Counted from the stretch's first letter, positions 25,431 through 34,883 are shown. The stretch: 64,000 nucleotides of DNA from RYN-230 sp963770535 (GCA_963770535.1 CAVYPZ010000003.1:2914001-2978000), one strand, 5' to 3'. Notes: generated from the sequence alone by a model not told the origin. A program made the numbers and translations.

Positions 25431-27275
25431 CTAATCCTCAGCCCGGCCGCCGAGGTGGCGGGCCAGGAACCGCTCGGCCGCGGCGTAGAACCGGAGCCGG
25501 TTCTCCGGCTTCGCGAACCCGTGCCCCTCGTCGGGGAACAGCAGGTACTCGTGTTCAATTCCCGCCTTCTCCAGGGCCGCGACGATCTGCTCGGACTCGG
25601 CCTGCTTCACCCGGGGGTCGTTGGCACCCTGCGCGATGAGCAGCGGGATCCGGATATCAGCCGCCCGGGAGAGAGGGGAGCGGGACCAGAGGAAATCGGC
25701 GTCCTTCGCCGGGTCGCCGACCCGGTTGTGGAACTGCGCGATCATCGGGGCCCAGTACGGCGGGATGGTCTCGATCAGCGTCTTCAGGTTTGACGGGCCG
25801 ACGATGTCCACGGCGCAGCAGAACAGTTCCGGCGTGAACGCCGCGCCGGCCAGCGCCGCGTAGCCGCCGTATGACCCGCCGTAGATGGCGACCCGGCCCG
25901 GGTCAGCCCAGCCCTGGCTGGTGACCCAGGCGACCGCGTCCGACAGGTCGTCCTGCATCCGGGCGCCCCACTCGCGGTCGCCGGCGTTCACGAACGCCTT
26001 CCCGTACCCGGTCGAGCCGCGGAAGTTGACCTGCACGCACAGGTAGCCGCGGTTGGCCAGCCACTGTGCCTCCGGGTCGAACCCCCACGCGTCCCGCGCC
26101 CACGGGCCGCCGTGCACGTCGAGCACCATGGGCAGGTTCTCCCGGCCGGCGCCCGGCGGGAACGTGGCGTACCCGTGGATGACCAGCCCGTCCCGGGCCG
26201 TGAACGAGAACGGCTCCATCGGGGCCAGCTCGTAGAGGTCCAGCTCCGGGCGGCTGTCGAACAGGAACTCACCCGTCCGGGTCGGCCGGTCGTAGCTGAA
26301 GTACGACACCGGGCCGGCGTCGGTGTCGAACGCCACCAGCCACGTCTCGTCCGCGTCGTCGTGGTCGCTGAACGCCGGGTCGCCGGGATTCAGCGCACGG
26401 ATCGCGGCCAGGTCGGGGCCAAGCGCCGGGTCCAGTACCCGGTACTTCATCCGGTCCTCGAGGAACATGACGACCTGCGGTTCGCGGGTGTCCGGGTGCA
26501 GCCGGACACCGGCCACATCGGCTTCCGGATCCTCCGCCAGCACCTGCTCCGCCCCGGTGGCCAGGTCGATGCGGACCAGCCGGCCGGTGTCCGCTCCCAC
26601 GGAGCTGATCCCCAGCAGCGACCGGCCATCCTCGCTGAACGCGACCGGCCCGCTGGTCAGCGCGTCCTCGGCGGAGATGGCCAGCAGCGGCCGCCAGTCA
26701 TCCGCGGCACTGTCGCGGACCATGACGACCATGCCCCCGTCGGGCTGCGGCGCGATCCCGGCCCGGATGACCAGCTCGCTGTCGGCGACCCAGCCCACGA
26801 ACCCGGGGTTCTCGACCTCCTTGACCAGCTCGCCGGTGGTCAGGTTAAGCCGGTACACGTCGTGCAGCTGCGGGTTGTCCCGGTTCAGCCCGACCAGGAT
26901 CTCGGCCGGGAACTTCTTGTCCCCCGCGATCAGGTCGGTCTGCACGTCGTCGAACGGCGTCAGGTCCCGGCGCTGCATGGTCCCGGTGTCAACATCGTGC
27001 AGCCGCCAGTTCTCGTCCCCGCCGGTGTCCTGCAGGTACAGCAGGTGCTGGCCGTCGTGGGCCCACGCGAACATGCGGATGCCGCGGTCCTTGTCGTCGG
27101 TGATCACCCGGGCGGCGGGCCAGTCCACGCCGTCACCGCCGATCGGGGCGACCCAGACGTTCAGCACCCCCTCGTGCGGGGCGATCCAGGCCAGCCGGGT
27201 TCCGTCGGGGGACAGGTGAGGACTAATGCGTTCCGGGTTCCCGAACAGAACCCGCCGGGGGATGAGTTCAGCCAT
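25431..27275 (-). CDS. S9-family serine peptidase (acylaminoacyl-peptidase/DPP-like)
   Basis: This 614-aa protein has an N-terminal beta-propeller of about 350 residues, with repeated segments such as RISPHLSPDGTRLAWI and VAFSEDGRSLLGI, and a C-terminal alpha/beta hydrolase domain. The catalytic serine is in GGSYGGYAALAG, preceded by VNFRGSTGYGKAF. The Asp lies in ANDPRVKQAE and the His in DEGHGFAKPEN. There is no signal peptide, so it is likely a cytosolic oligopeptidase that recycles short or N-blocked peptides. Confidence 0.92.
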   Translation of the reverse strand: MAELIPRRVLFGNPERISPHLSPDGTRLAWIAPHEGVLNVWVAPIGGDGVDWPAARVITDDKDRGIRMFAWAHDGQHLLYLQDTGGDENWRLHDVDTGTMQRRDLTPFDDVQTDLIAGDKKFPAEILVGLNRDNPQLHDVYRLNLTTGELVKEVENPGFVGWVADSELVIRAGIAPQPDGGMVVMVRDSAADDWRPLLAISAEDALTSGPVAFSEDGRSLLGISSVGADTGRLVRIDLATGAEQVLAEDPEADVAGVRLHPDTREPQVVMFLEDRMKYRVLDPALGPDLAAIRALNPGDPAFSDHDDADETWLVAFDTDAGPVSYFSYDRPTRTGEFLFDSRPELDLYELAPMEPFSFTARDGLVIHGYATFPPGAGRENLPMVLDVHGGPWARDAWGFDPEAQWLANRGYLCVQVNFRGSTGYGKAFVNAGDREWGARMQDDLSDAVAWVTSQGWADPGRVAIYGGSYGGYAALAGAAFTPELFCCAVDIVGPSNLKTLIETIPPYWAPMIAQFHNRVGDPAKDADFLWSRSPLSRAADIRIPLLIAQGANDPRVKQAESEQIVAALEKAGIEHEYLLFPDEGHGFAKPENRLRFYAAAERFLARHLGGRAED

Positions 27276-27391
27276 GGGCCATGCCTACCATGCCCGCCGT
27301 GGTCAGCAGTAGCATCGCCCCGTGCTCAGATGCCTGACGGCCCGGTGCCCATGAGGAAGCCCCCTCAGGCAGGTGCTTCGGGGCAGGCACC

Positions 27392-28728
27392 ATGAACCCG
27401 GACGGGCTGATCATCCGGTCAGGTTACGTGGTGACCATGGACCCGGAGCTCGGGGACGTGGCCGGCGGTGACGTCCTGGTGACCGGCGGGTGCATCGCCG
27501 CGGTTGGTCACGGCCTGGATGCGGCGGCCCTGGGGGCGCCCGCGGCGACGGAGCTCGACGCCCGGGGGATGATCGTGGCGCCCGGGCTGGTCGACACCCA
27601 CTGGCATCTGTGGAACACGCTGCTGCGCAGCATGTCCGGCGGCGTGCCGGGGCCCGGCCGGCCGGCTACTTCTCCGTGTCGCTCGGGCTGGGGCAGGCCT
27701 TCAACGCCCAGGACAACTATCACGGCACCCTGCTGGCCTGCGCCGAGGCCATCAATTCCGGCATCACCACGGTGCACGACTGGTCGCACAACGTCCGCGG
27801 GCCCGCCCACGCCGCGGCTGAGCTGCGCGCGCTGGCGCAGGCCGGGCTGCGGGCCCGGTACTCCTACGGCTACTCCGCCGGGCACCCCAACGACCAGCCC
27901 ATGGACACCGGCGGGCTGCGCGCGCTGCACCGGGACTGGAAGACGGGCCCGGGCGCCGGCGGCCTGCTCACGCTCGGGATGGCCTGCCGGGGCCCCGGGG
28001 GCAGCAACCCTGCCACGCGGGTGCCGCCCGGGGTCTACCAGCGGGAGATGGCCGCCGCCCGCGATCTCGGCCTCCCGGTCACCGTGCACGCCTGCGGGCC
28101 GCCGGCCGCGGCCGGGCAGATCGCCGCCCTGGCCGGTGCGGGCCTGCTCGGGCCGGACCTGCAGGTGGTGCACGCCAACAGCGCCACGCCGGCGGAAATC
28201 GCCCGGCTCGCGGACGCGGGGTGTGCCGTGAGCCTGTCGCCGTTCAGCGAGCTGCTGATCGGCTACGGGCTCCCTCAGACGGCCGCGCTGCTCGCGGCCG
28301 GGATCCGCGTCGGCCTGTCCGTGGACACCACCGCGCTGACCGGCAACGCCGACATGTTCGCGATCATGAAGCTGACCCAGGGCCTGATCAATGCCGCGGC
28401 CCATCAGGAGTTCGCCTGCACCGCCCGGCAGGCGCTGGCGCTCGGCACCATCGGGGGAGCCCGGTCGCTGGGCCTGGACACGGTGACCGGGTCGCTCACC
28501 CCGGGCAAGCGGGCCGACGTCATCCTGGTCGCCACCGGGCACCCGAACCTGGGGGTGCTCACCGACCCCGCCGGGCTGCTGGTCACGGCGGCCCAGCCCG
28601 CCAACGTGGACACGGTGCTGGCCGACGGCCAGATCCTCAAGCGCGGCGGGGCCCTGGTCACGCTGGACGCCGAGCGGATCAGCGCGCAGGCCCGCGAGGC
28701 CCTGGCCGGGGTCCGCGCCCGGGCCTAG
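27392..28728 (+). pseudogene. Amidohydrolase (ATZ/TRZ-like) with a frameshift near 27650
   Basis: Two overlapping frames together encode one protein of about 445 aa of the ATZ/TRZ amidohydrolase family, which deaminates or dechlorinates ring compounds. The first frame gives DGLIIRSGYVVTMDP and the metal motif DTHWHLWNTLLRSMSGG. From about 27661 the second frame continues with AGYFSVSLGLGQAFNAQD, the metal histidines in TVHACG and VVHANS, SVDTTALTGNADMF, and the C-terminal GSLTPGKRADVILV. The shift corresponds to one missing base (or two extra) within the GC-only stretch 27640-27661. It is either a real inactivation or a sequencing error in a homopolymer-like run. The rest is intact. Confidence 0.8.
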
Positions 28729-28796
28729 CGCCGTGACCTGACGTCCGCTGGGCCCCGCGGCAACCCTCCGCCCGGGGGCTGACCCTGGAGCGCGGA

Positions 28797-28813
28797 GATA
28801 ACAGCAAGAAGCG
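28797..28813. repeat. Dispersed GATAACAGCAAGAAGCG element, copy A
   Basis: This 17-mer lies between the convergent amidohydrolase and MFS genes. An identical 17-mer occurs at 38269-38285. Two further copies sharing the TTGCTGTTATC core (reverse orientation) lie at 38429-38443 and 60247-60261. It is far more AT-rich than its surroundings. Confidence 0.6.
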
Positions 28814-28818
28814 AGGGG

Positions 28819-30114
28819 TCACCCGGCCCGGTGGCGCAGCAGCCCGGCGAGGGTGAGCAGGCACGCGGCCGCGAGCACTGCGGCGGACCAGCGGACCGCC
28901 ACGGGCAGCCCGGCCAGCGTGGCGAGCAGGCCCACACCCACGGTGACCAGGCCGCTGCCCGCGTAGGTGACCACGTAGAACATGGACACGGTCCCGGCGC
29001 GGGCTCCCGGCGGGGCGATGTCGTTGACCCGCCGGATCCCGCCCATGAACGCGAGCCCCTGGCCGCAGCCCGCGACCGCCATCGCCGCGAACAGCACCGG
29101 CACGCTGCCGGCCAGCCCCGCCGCGATGAGCACCAGCAGCCCGGCGGCCAGCCCGGCCAGGCCGGCCAGCATGGCCCGGGCCGGATCCCACGACCGGAAG
29201 GCAGCCTGGGCGGCCGCCGCGACCAGCAGCAGCGAGCCCGCCGCCGCCCCGTTCACCAGCAGGTTCCGGCCGCCCAGCGCCGCCGCCGCGTACGACGGAA
29301 CCAGGGCCAGGACCACGTACGCGACCGCCCAGGCCAGCAGGCTGACCAAGGCCGGGGCGGCGAACGCGGCCCGGACCGGGGCGGGCAGGCCCGGCCACCG
29401 GGGCCGCCATCGCCGGCCCGTCACGCCCAGCGACCCGGGCAGCGCGGCGGCCGCCACGGCCGCCGGGACCAGCAGGCCGATCTCCACCAGGTAGCTGAGC
29501 ACCAGGGGCGCCGGGGCGTACTGCGCGAGCGCCCCGGCCAGCAGGGGACCGAACCCGCAGGCCGCGGTGGTCACCGTGGCGGCGAGGAACGACGCGCGGG
29601 CCCGCCGCCCCCGCGGCTCGGTCAGCACCAGGCCCGCGGTGAGCGCCCCCGAGCACGTGCCGACCGCGAGCCCCTGCACCGCCCGGCCCGCGAACAGCCA
29701 GGCCGGTCCCGGCGCGGCGGCCAGCAGCGCCGACCCGCAGGCCGCCGCGGCCAGCCCGGCCACCAGCACCGGCCGGTACCCGGCCGTGTCGCTGAGCGGG
29801 CCGCAGACCAGCAGGGCCACGACGACCGCCGCCGCGTAGACGGCCACCAGCAGCGTCACGTCCAGTGGCGAGAGGCCGAAGACACGCTCGTACCCCGCGT
29901 ACAGCGGGGTGGCCAGGTTCGTCCCGGTCAGCAGGACGGCCAGGGCATAGCCGAGCGCGGCGAAACGCGGGCGGCTGGGCTGGCTGGCAGCGGCCTGGCC
30001 GTCAGCGGGCCGGCCGTCAGCGGGCCGGCTGTCAGGGGGCAGGGACAATGGTGAGCGCCCCCGGCGCCGGCCGGGCGTACGGGCCTCCCGGGAGGAGAGA
30101 CCGGTTGGATTCAC
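28819..30114 (-). CDS. MFS transporter
   Basis: A protein of about 430 aa with twelve predicted hydrophobic helices, consistent with a major facilitator drug/proton antiporter or sugar exporter. The loop between helices 2 and 3 reads CGPLSDTAGYRPVLVAG, a version of the MFS signature, and GFGPLLAGAL is like motif C of antiporters. The first ~45 residues are hydrophilic with the repeat PADGRPADG, so the true start may be internal. The family and polarity suggest efflux, with substrate unknown. It is divergent from the FUSC-like gene. Confidence 0.85.
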   Translation of the reverse strand: MNPTGLSSREARTPGRRRGRSPLSLPPDSRPADGRPADGQAAASQPSRPRFAALGYALAVLLTGTNLATPLYAGYERVFGLSPLDVTLLVAVYAAAVVVALLVCGPLSDTAGYRPVLVAGLAAAACGSALLAAAPGPAWLFAGRAVQGLAVGTCSGALTAGLVLTEPRGRRARASFLAATVTTAACGFGPLLAGALAQYAPAPLVLSYLVEIGLLVPAAVAAAALPGSLGVTGRRWRPRWPGLPAPVRAAFAAPALVSLLAWAVAYVVLALVPSYAAAALGGRNLLVNGAAAGSLLLVAAAAQAAFRSWDPARAMLAGLAGLAAGLLVLIAAGLAGSVPVLFAAMAVAGCGQGLAFMGGIRRVNDIAPPGARAGTVSMFYVVTYAGSGLVTVGVGLLATLAGLPVAVRWSAAVLAAACLLTLAGLLRHRAG

Positions 30115-30151
30115 CGAGTGTGCTGCCCCGTGACGGTGTGACGGCGGGATC

Positions 30152-30706
30152 GTGATGCCTTACCTCAACGTCCCGGACCGGGCCGGGATCCGGGAAGCCG
30201 TCCTCTACAGCACCGCCCTGGCCCTCACGTGCCTGGCCACCTTCTGGATCGCGGACAGCCTCCTCACCCGGCTTTACGTCGTCCCGCGGCCGGACCCCCT
30301 CCTGGGCGGCCTGTGGACCGTTATCGCGACGATTTTCGTCTTCCGGGAGAGTTACGCGGGAAGCAGGAACGCCGCGGTGTCCCGGATGGCAGCCACGTCG
30401 GTCAGCTTCGTGCTGTGCCTGCTCTACCTGATCTTCCTGCCCTTCCACCCCTGGGCCCTGGCCCTCCTGGTCGGCCTCAGCGCCCTGGCCACCATGCTGG
30501 CCGGGCGGCCCGGGGACTCGATCACCGCCGCGATCACCACCACCGTGGTCATGGTCCTGGCCGGCGTCAGCCCGCACGACGCCTGGCAGCAGCCCATCTT
30601 CCGGTTCGCCGACACGCTCATCGGCGTCGTGGCCGGCGTCCTGGCCGCGTCGATCGCCCTGCGTGTCATCGCGCAGGCGGATCACCCAGGCTCCGACAGC
30701 ACGTAG
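30152..30706 (+). CDS. FUSC-like small membrane protein
   Basis: A 184-aa protein with five or six hydrophobic segments: REAVLYSTALALTCLATFWIA, GGLWTVIATIFVFRES, SVSFVLCLLYLIFL, ALALLVGLSALATML, SITAAITTTVVMVLAG and TLIGVVAGVLAASIAL. The WTVIATIFVF and DTLIGVVAGV pieces resemble the fusaric-acid-resistance (FUSC/aromatic exporter) transmembrane module. It is shorter than full FUSC proteins and lacks the cytosolic half. GTG 30152 and ATG 30155 are both possible starts. It converges with, and slightly overlaps, the GNAT gene. Confidence 0.75.
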   Translation: MMPYLNVPDRAGIREAVLYSTALALTCLATFWIADSLLTRLYVVPRPDPLLGGLWTVIATIFVFRESYAGSRNAAVSRMAATSVSFVLCLLYLIFLPFHPWALALLVGLSALATMLAGRPGDSITAAITTTVVMVLAGVSPHDAWQQPIFRFADTLIGVVAGVLAASIALRVIAQADHPGSDST

Positions 30707-31626
30707 CGGATGCCGTAAGCCCGGTATCCCGCCCTCCCGAAGGCGCCGGCCATCGGCCCGTTCGTGGTGTCGGTCGTCGCGGTGACCCGCGGTTCCCCGC
30801 GGCCTGCGTGAAATCTCGTGGTCTCGGCGACCAGGTCGTCGATGTAGCCCCGGCCGCGCAGCCCGGGAACCACGCCCAGGTAGCCCACCACCGCACCATA
30901 GGTGTTCCGGTTGGGCAGGATCATCCCGGCCAGCCGGCCCCCGGCGGCCGTGTAGGCCAGCCGCCACCAGCCCCGGTCGCCCGGCATGGCCAGGTAGATT
31001 CCCATGTCCTCACGGGCCTGGCGGCCCGCGCCCAGCGCGGCGATCTCGCGCCGGGTCATCACGTCGAGGCTGCCCACCGCTATCTGCCGGAACACGCCCA
31101 GGAACGTGGTGTCGTCCGGCTCCGGCCGGAAGACCAGGCGGCCGCTGGGCCGCGGCAGCCCCGCGTCCGGCGTCCACTCGAACCTGATCCGCTCGAGCTC
31201 GTCGCGCAGGCCTGCGCGGGCGGCCGCCTCGCGCCGCCATCCGAAGGCAGCGGCGATCGCGGGGTCGGAGCGCCAGCCCACCGGCAGGCCGATCTCGTAG
31301 CGCGGCGGGACCGCCCCGCCCGGCGGGCGCAGCGCCTGCTGCCCGGCCGCGATCAGCGCGGCGGCCAGGCCCGCGCGGTCGGGGAGCGAGCCGTCGGCGT
31401 AGACGCAGTCCAGCGCGACCGGGTGGGCGGCGTGGCCGAATCCCCACCAGATCGCGCGGGCCAGGACGCGGCCGTCCTCCTCCGCGATCCAGGTCCACTC
31501 CGGGCGGTACTGTCGGCGGGCCAGCTCGTCCCGGTAGCGGCCGGGCGGCACCAGGCCGACCGGCTCGGTGACCGGGCAGGCGAGGACGCGGGGCAGGTCA
31601 GCGTCGGTGGTGGGGCGGATGCGCAC
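30682..31626 (-). CDS. GNAT-family N-acetyltransferase (tandem domain)
   Basis: A 314-aa protein with two GNAT-like halves. The second holds the acetyl-CoA loop in VGYLGVVPGLRGRGYIDDLV, the classical Q/RxxGxG/A region, followed by TNGPMAGAFGRAGYRAYG. The first half, from VRIRPTTDADLPRVL, is a degenerate copy. GTG 31626 is chosen because GGAGG precedes it by four bases and the family N-terminus begins there. Substrate is unknown; such enzymes acetylate small amines or protein N-termini. Confidence 0.85.
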   Translation of the reverse strand: MRIRPTTDADLPRVLACPVTEPVGLVPPGRYRDELARRQYRPEWTWIAEEDGRVLARAIWWGFGHAAHPVALDCVYADGSLPDRAGLAAALIAAGQQALRPPGGAVPPRYEIGLPVGWRSDPAIAAAFGWRREAAARAGLRDELERIRFEWTPDAGLPRPSGRLVFRPEPDDTTFLGVFRQIAVGSLDVMTRREIAALGAGRQAREDMGIYLAMPGDRGWWRLAYTAAGGRLAGMILPNRNTYGAVVGYLGVVPGLRGRGYIDDLVAETTRFHAGRGEPRVTATTDTTNGPMAGAFGRAGYRAYGIRYVLSEPG

Positions 31627-31839
31627 ACAGCCTCCGGGTGGTCTGCGAAGGCGCGCCCGGCCCGGCCGGCCGGTGACGTGCCTCGGCCCGCCGGACACAC
31701 TAGGCTCGGCCTGCCCCGCGGTCAACGCGATAATGCCGTCCCCGGCCAGCGGGTTCCGCCCCGGTCCGTGGTCACGGCGGTCCCGCCCGGCCCGGGGCCG
31801 CGGGGTCCCGGCCCGGTCCGCCAGCGCAAGGGAGATGCC

Positions 31840-32457
31840 ATGGCCAGCCGCTTCCTGTACCTGGTCCGGCACGGCGAGGCCACGCAGGACGGGAGCCGGC
31901 TGAGTGACACGGGCGAGGAACAGGCGCGCCGTACCGGCGAGCGGCTGAAGAACCTGCCGGTGGCGCGGATCCATCACAGCCCGCTGCCGCGGGCCGCGCA
32001 GACGGCCCGGCTGATCGCCGGCTGGCTGCCCGGCGTGCCGGTGGCCGAGTCCGCGGTGGCAGGCGACTACCCCCCGGCTGACCTGGACCCGGCCGGGCTG
32101 CCGCCGTCCTACGGCCGGCTGGTCAGCAGCTACCCGGCGCCGGAGCGGACCGCGGGGGCGGCGCTGGCGCAGGCGGCGATCGAGCAGTTCGCGGGAGCGC
32201 CGCAGGACGGGCCGGAAGGCGGCCTGCACGAGCTGATCGTCACGCACAACTTCCTGATCGGCTGGTTCGTCCGGCATGCGCTGCACGCGCCGGACTGGCG
32301 CTGGATCGGGCTGAACCACCAGAACTGCGCGCTGACGGTGATCTTGTACCAGCCTGGGCTGCCGCCGTCGCTGGTCAGCTTCAACGACGCCGCCCACCTG
32401 CCCGGCCAGCTGCGCTGGACCGGCTTCCCCGCCGGGCTCCGCCCGCAGTGCGGCTGA
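31840..32457 (+). CDS. Histidine phosphatase (phosphoglycerate-mutase-like)
   Basis: This 205-aa protein begins ASRFLYLVRHGEATQDG, the RHG motif whose histidine forms the phospho-enzyme. SPLPRAAQTARLI supplies the second arginine, and VTHNFLIGWFVRHAL the second catalytic histidine in its usual place. It belongs to the branch-2-like broad phosphatases of the histidine phosphatase superfamily. The ATG is preceded by AAGGGAG. Substrate is not deducible. Confidence 0.9.
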   Translation: MASRFLYLVRHGEATQDGSRLSDTGEEQARRTGERLKNLPVARIHHSPLPRAAQTARLIAGWLPGVPVAESAVAGDYPPADLDPAGLPPSYGRLVSSYPAPERTAGAALAQAAIEQFAGAPQDGPEGGLHELIVTHNFLIGWFVRHALHAPDWRWIGLNHQNCALTVILYQPGLPPSLVSFNDAAHLPGQLRWTGFPAGLRPQCG

Positions 32458-32468
32458 CTGGCCGCCCG

Positions 32469-33008
32469 TTACTCGCCGGTCTCGCCGTCCAGTGATTCCC
32501 GGATGAGATCGGCGTGGCCGTTGTGCCGCGCGTACTCCTCGATCATGTGCACCAGGATCCACCGCAGGCTGGGAGCCCATCCGTCCGTCCCGGTGCGCCG
32601 GGTCAGCCCGCCCAGGCCGCCGCCGGCCAGCGCCTCGGCCACCAGGTCACGGGAGCGGGCCATGGTGTCCTGCCAGAGGGCCATGATCTGCCGCGGCGAG
32701 TCCGCGGCCGCCGAGTGCCAGTCCCAGTCCGGGTCGGCGTCCCAGTCCACCGCCGACCACGGAAGCTCCGGGTCCCGGCCGTGCAGCCACTGCGAGAACC
32801 ACCAGTGCTCGACGTACGCCAGGTGCTTCAGTATCCCGCCCAGCGTCATGGACGACGCCGCGGCCGTCGCCGCCAGGCCGGCCGCGTCCAGCCCGGCGCA
32901 CTTCCACGCCAGCGTCGCGCGCTGGTAGTCCAGGAAGCCCAGCAGGGTGGCGGCCTCGCCGGCGGCGGCGGGCGGTTCGGGGCGGCCGTGCTCGTCCAGG
33001 TCGGTCAT
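32469..33008 (-). CDS. DinB-family protein (DUF664)
   Basis: A 179-aa four-helix-bundle protein. The metal-site histidines are in LGGILKHLAYVEHWWF and WILVHMIEEYARHNGHADLIRE, the latter being the diagnostic DUF664/DinB ending. Family members are metal-dependent, and some act as mycothiol- or bacillithiol-dependent transferases or are damage-induced. In actinomycetes the mycothiol connection is plausible but not demonstrated here. Confidence 0.9.
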   Translation of the reverse strand: MTDLDEHGRPEPPAAAGEAATLLGFLDYQRATLAWKCAGLDAAGLAATAAASSMTLGGILKHLAYVEHWWFSQWLHGRDPELPWSAVDWDADPDWDWHSAAADSPRQIMALWQDTMARSRDLVAEALAGGGLGGLTRRTGTDGWAPSLRWILVHMIEEYARHNGHADLIRESLDGETGE

Positions 33009-33067
33009 GGGCGGTGAGTCTAGGCGCTGCGGCGGGCAGCAGGCCGATGGCGGCGGGCGGATCCGGT

Positions 33068-34564
33068 TCAGCCGCCGTACTGGCCGAAGTGCCGTGACAT
33101 CCGGCCACGGCGGTAGCCCATCAGGCCCGGACGGCCCGGGCCCGGGGACAGCGCGCCGCCGGCGGGCAGGTCGGCGGGGTCGACGCCCACCCCGAGCAGG
33201 GTGCGGGTCACCGCCTGCGCGGCGTCGAGCAGGTCGTCCAGGGCCCGGGTCAGGTGCGCCCCGGTCACAGCGGTGAGGGCCGGGTCGTCATGCAGTGATT
33301 CCAGCACGCTGCGCCGGATCAGCTCCTTGAGGAAGGACGCGGTGGTCCCGTCGGTGCGTTCCACGGCGATGTCCACATCGCCGCCGGTGAGTGCCAGCGG
33401 GACGTTCTGGCTGTAGAGGGTCAGCAGCCGCCTGCGGGCCGGGGCATCGGGCAGGGCGATCTCGACCGCGACATCGACCCGCCCCGGCCGCGCGGCCAGG
33501 GCGGGCTCGAGCAGGTCAGCCCGGTTGGTGGTCAGCAGGAACAGCAGGTCCGCGTCGGGGGCCGCCCCGTCCATGGCATCGAGCAGGTCGAAAAGGACCG
33601 GGCTGGACGCCGGGCCGTGCGAGCGTTCCTCGGCGACCAGGTTGACGTCCTCGAGGACGACGACGGCGGGCTGCAGGGCGCGGGCCAGGTCGGTGACCGC
33701 GCCCACCGCCACCAGGGAGCGGCCGGTCAGGACCAGGCGCGTGTAGCCGGTCATCTGGCCCAGCAGGTAGCGCGTGGTGTGCGTCTTGCCCGTGCCGGGC
33801 GGGCCGTAGAGGAGCAGCCCGCGCTTGAGGTGCTGCCCGGCGGCCAGCAGCGCGTCCCGGTGGCCTGCCACCCCCAGGGCGTGCCGCTCGATCCGGGCCA
33901 GCACGGTGCCGGGGAGCACGACCGCGTCACGCCCGATGCCGGGCGGCCCGGCGAAGTCCAGGGTGACCCCGCCCCTCGGGTTGAGTGACACGTCCAGCAG
34001 GCGGCCGCGGTAGACGTTCAGTTCGGCGCGCAGCCGGTCCAGGTCGGCGAGCACCCCCTGGGCCAGGCCGACGGGCAATCCCGCCACCTCGACCTGCAGG
34101 CCGGGATCGTGCTCGCCCGGGGCCTGGACCATCACGACGTAGCGGCCGCCCTGGTCGGTGACCAGCAGCAGGGCCAGGCGCAGGCAGGCCAGGGTCGTCC
34201 CCGGCCCGTTGGGCAGGTCGGCCAGCGCCGGCGCCGTGAGCCGCAGCGGAGGCAGCGACTCGCCCGCGATCAGCTGCTGGAGGGTCAGGCCGCCGTAGTG
34301 CGGCGGCAGCGCGATGCCGCGGACCTCCACCGTCCGGCCCGGGGCCGCCGACCACGCATCCAGGGCGGTCTGCAGGTTGACGTGCTCGAACGGGGCCAGT
34401 TCCCGCGTCACCACCGAATGGTGCTCGCCGCCGGCCGGCAGGAATCCGTGCACCAGCGCGGAAACCTCGTTCTCCTCGCCGGAGGGCGCGTGGATCCACT
34501 CCAGGAAAGCGCGGAATGCCGCGGCAAACTCGCGGGCCTGCTGGTCCGGCGCCTGATCGGCCAC
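33068..34564 (-). CDS. AAA+ ATPase, CDC48/FtsH-like single module
   Basis: A 498-aa protein with a ~240-residue N-terminal domain of unknown kind and one AAA+ module. Visible are Walker A LLLYGPPGTGKTHT (near residue 255), Walker B VVVLEDVNLV, sensor 1 in FLLTTNRADLLEP and the arginine finger of ARPGRVD. No protease domain or membrane helix is present. It probably remodels or unfolds a protein partner that is not obvious in the neighbourhood. It ends with a basic tail (GYRRGRMSRHFGQ). Confidence 0.85.
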   Translation of the reverse strand: MADQAPDQQAREFAAAFRAFLEWIHAPSGEENEVSALVHGFLPAGGEHHSVVTRELAPFEHVNLQTALDAWSAAPGRTVEVRGIALPPHYGGLTLQQLIAGESLPPLRLTAPALADLPNGPGTTLACLRLALLLVTDQGGRYVVMVQAPGEHDPGLQVEVAGLPVGLAQGVLADLDRLRAELNVYRGRLLDVSLNPRGGVTLDFAGPPGIGRDAVVLPGTVLARIERHALGVAGHRDALLAAGQHLKRGLLLYGPPGTGKTHTTRYLLGQMTGYTRLVLTGRSLVAVGAVTDLARALQPAVVVLEDVNLVAEERSHGPASSPVLFDLLDAMDGAAPDADLLFLLTTNRADLLEPALAARPGRVDVAVEIALPDAPARRRLLTLYSQNVPLALTGGDVDIAVERTDGTTASFLKELIRRSVLESLHDDPALTAVTGAHLTRALDDLLDAAQAVTRTLLGVGVDPADLPAGGALSPGPGRPGLMGYRRGRMSRHFGQYGG

Positions 34565-34745
34565 GGCCTGGACCTCCCAGCTTCGGCGGCCGCTGCCGGC
34601 GGCCGCGGCACGCAGCCGAGGGTATCTCCTGCGGTCCTCATCGCCTAAGACTCCGCGGGCAGCAGGGCCGCATGTTCCCGCGCCGCAGGCCGGCCAGGGC
34701 CGGGCGCGGGGGCGCGGGCGGGGCCGCCGGGGCAGGGCCGGCGAC

Positions 34746-34793
34746 TTGACGCAACCATAAGGTTGCTATAGATTATAGCAATCAGATGGTTGC
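34746..34793 (+). promoter_or_regulatory. Promoter with twin dyad operators for the ArsR operon
   Basis: A TTGACG -35 (34746-34751) and a TAGATT -10 (34769-34774) are 17 bases apart. Two similar 16-bp dyads overlap them: GCAACC-ATAA-GGTTGC (34751-34766, perfect) and GCAATC-AGAT-GGTTGC (34778-34793, one mismatch), 27 bp centre to centre. Between them CTATA...TATAG is also symmetric. This is the layout expected for ArsR-type repression of the following genes by the encoded regulator. Confidence 0.75.
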
Positions 34794-34812
34794 AATACAT
34801 GGAGGCGCCCTC

Positions 34813-34878
34813 ATGACCAGCCCGGATCGCACTGAGCCCGCCATCGATCCCGCCCAGCCGGCCCGGCTGGCCGGCTGA
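34813..34878 (+). CDS. 21-residue leader peptide before arsR-like gene
   Basis: The frame MTSPDRTEPAIDPAQPARLAG is preceded by GGAGG (34801-34805) at eight bases and ends five bases before the ATG of the ArsR-like regulator. It uses the best ribosome site of the transcript, so it may serve for translational coupling or be the remnant of a larger gene. No homology is recognised. Confidence 0.4.
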   Translation: MTSPDRTEPAIDPAQPARLAG

Positions 34879-34883
34879 CCGCC

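Noticed and set aside
31716..31734. AACGCGATAATGCC resembling the left half of the dif site
   Set aside because: The right arm (TTATGTNAAGT) is missing, so it is not a XerCD site.
30229..32457. 742-codon plus frame beginning in the FUSC-like gene
   Set aside because: Only its last 205 codons (from 31840) show a real protein, the histidine phosphatase.
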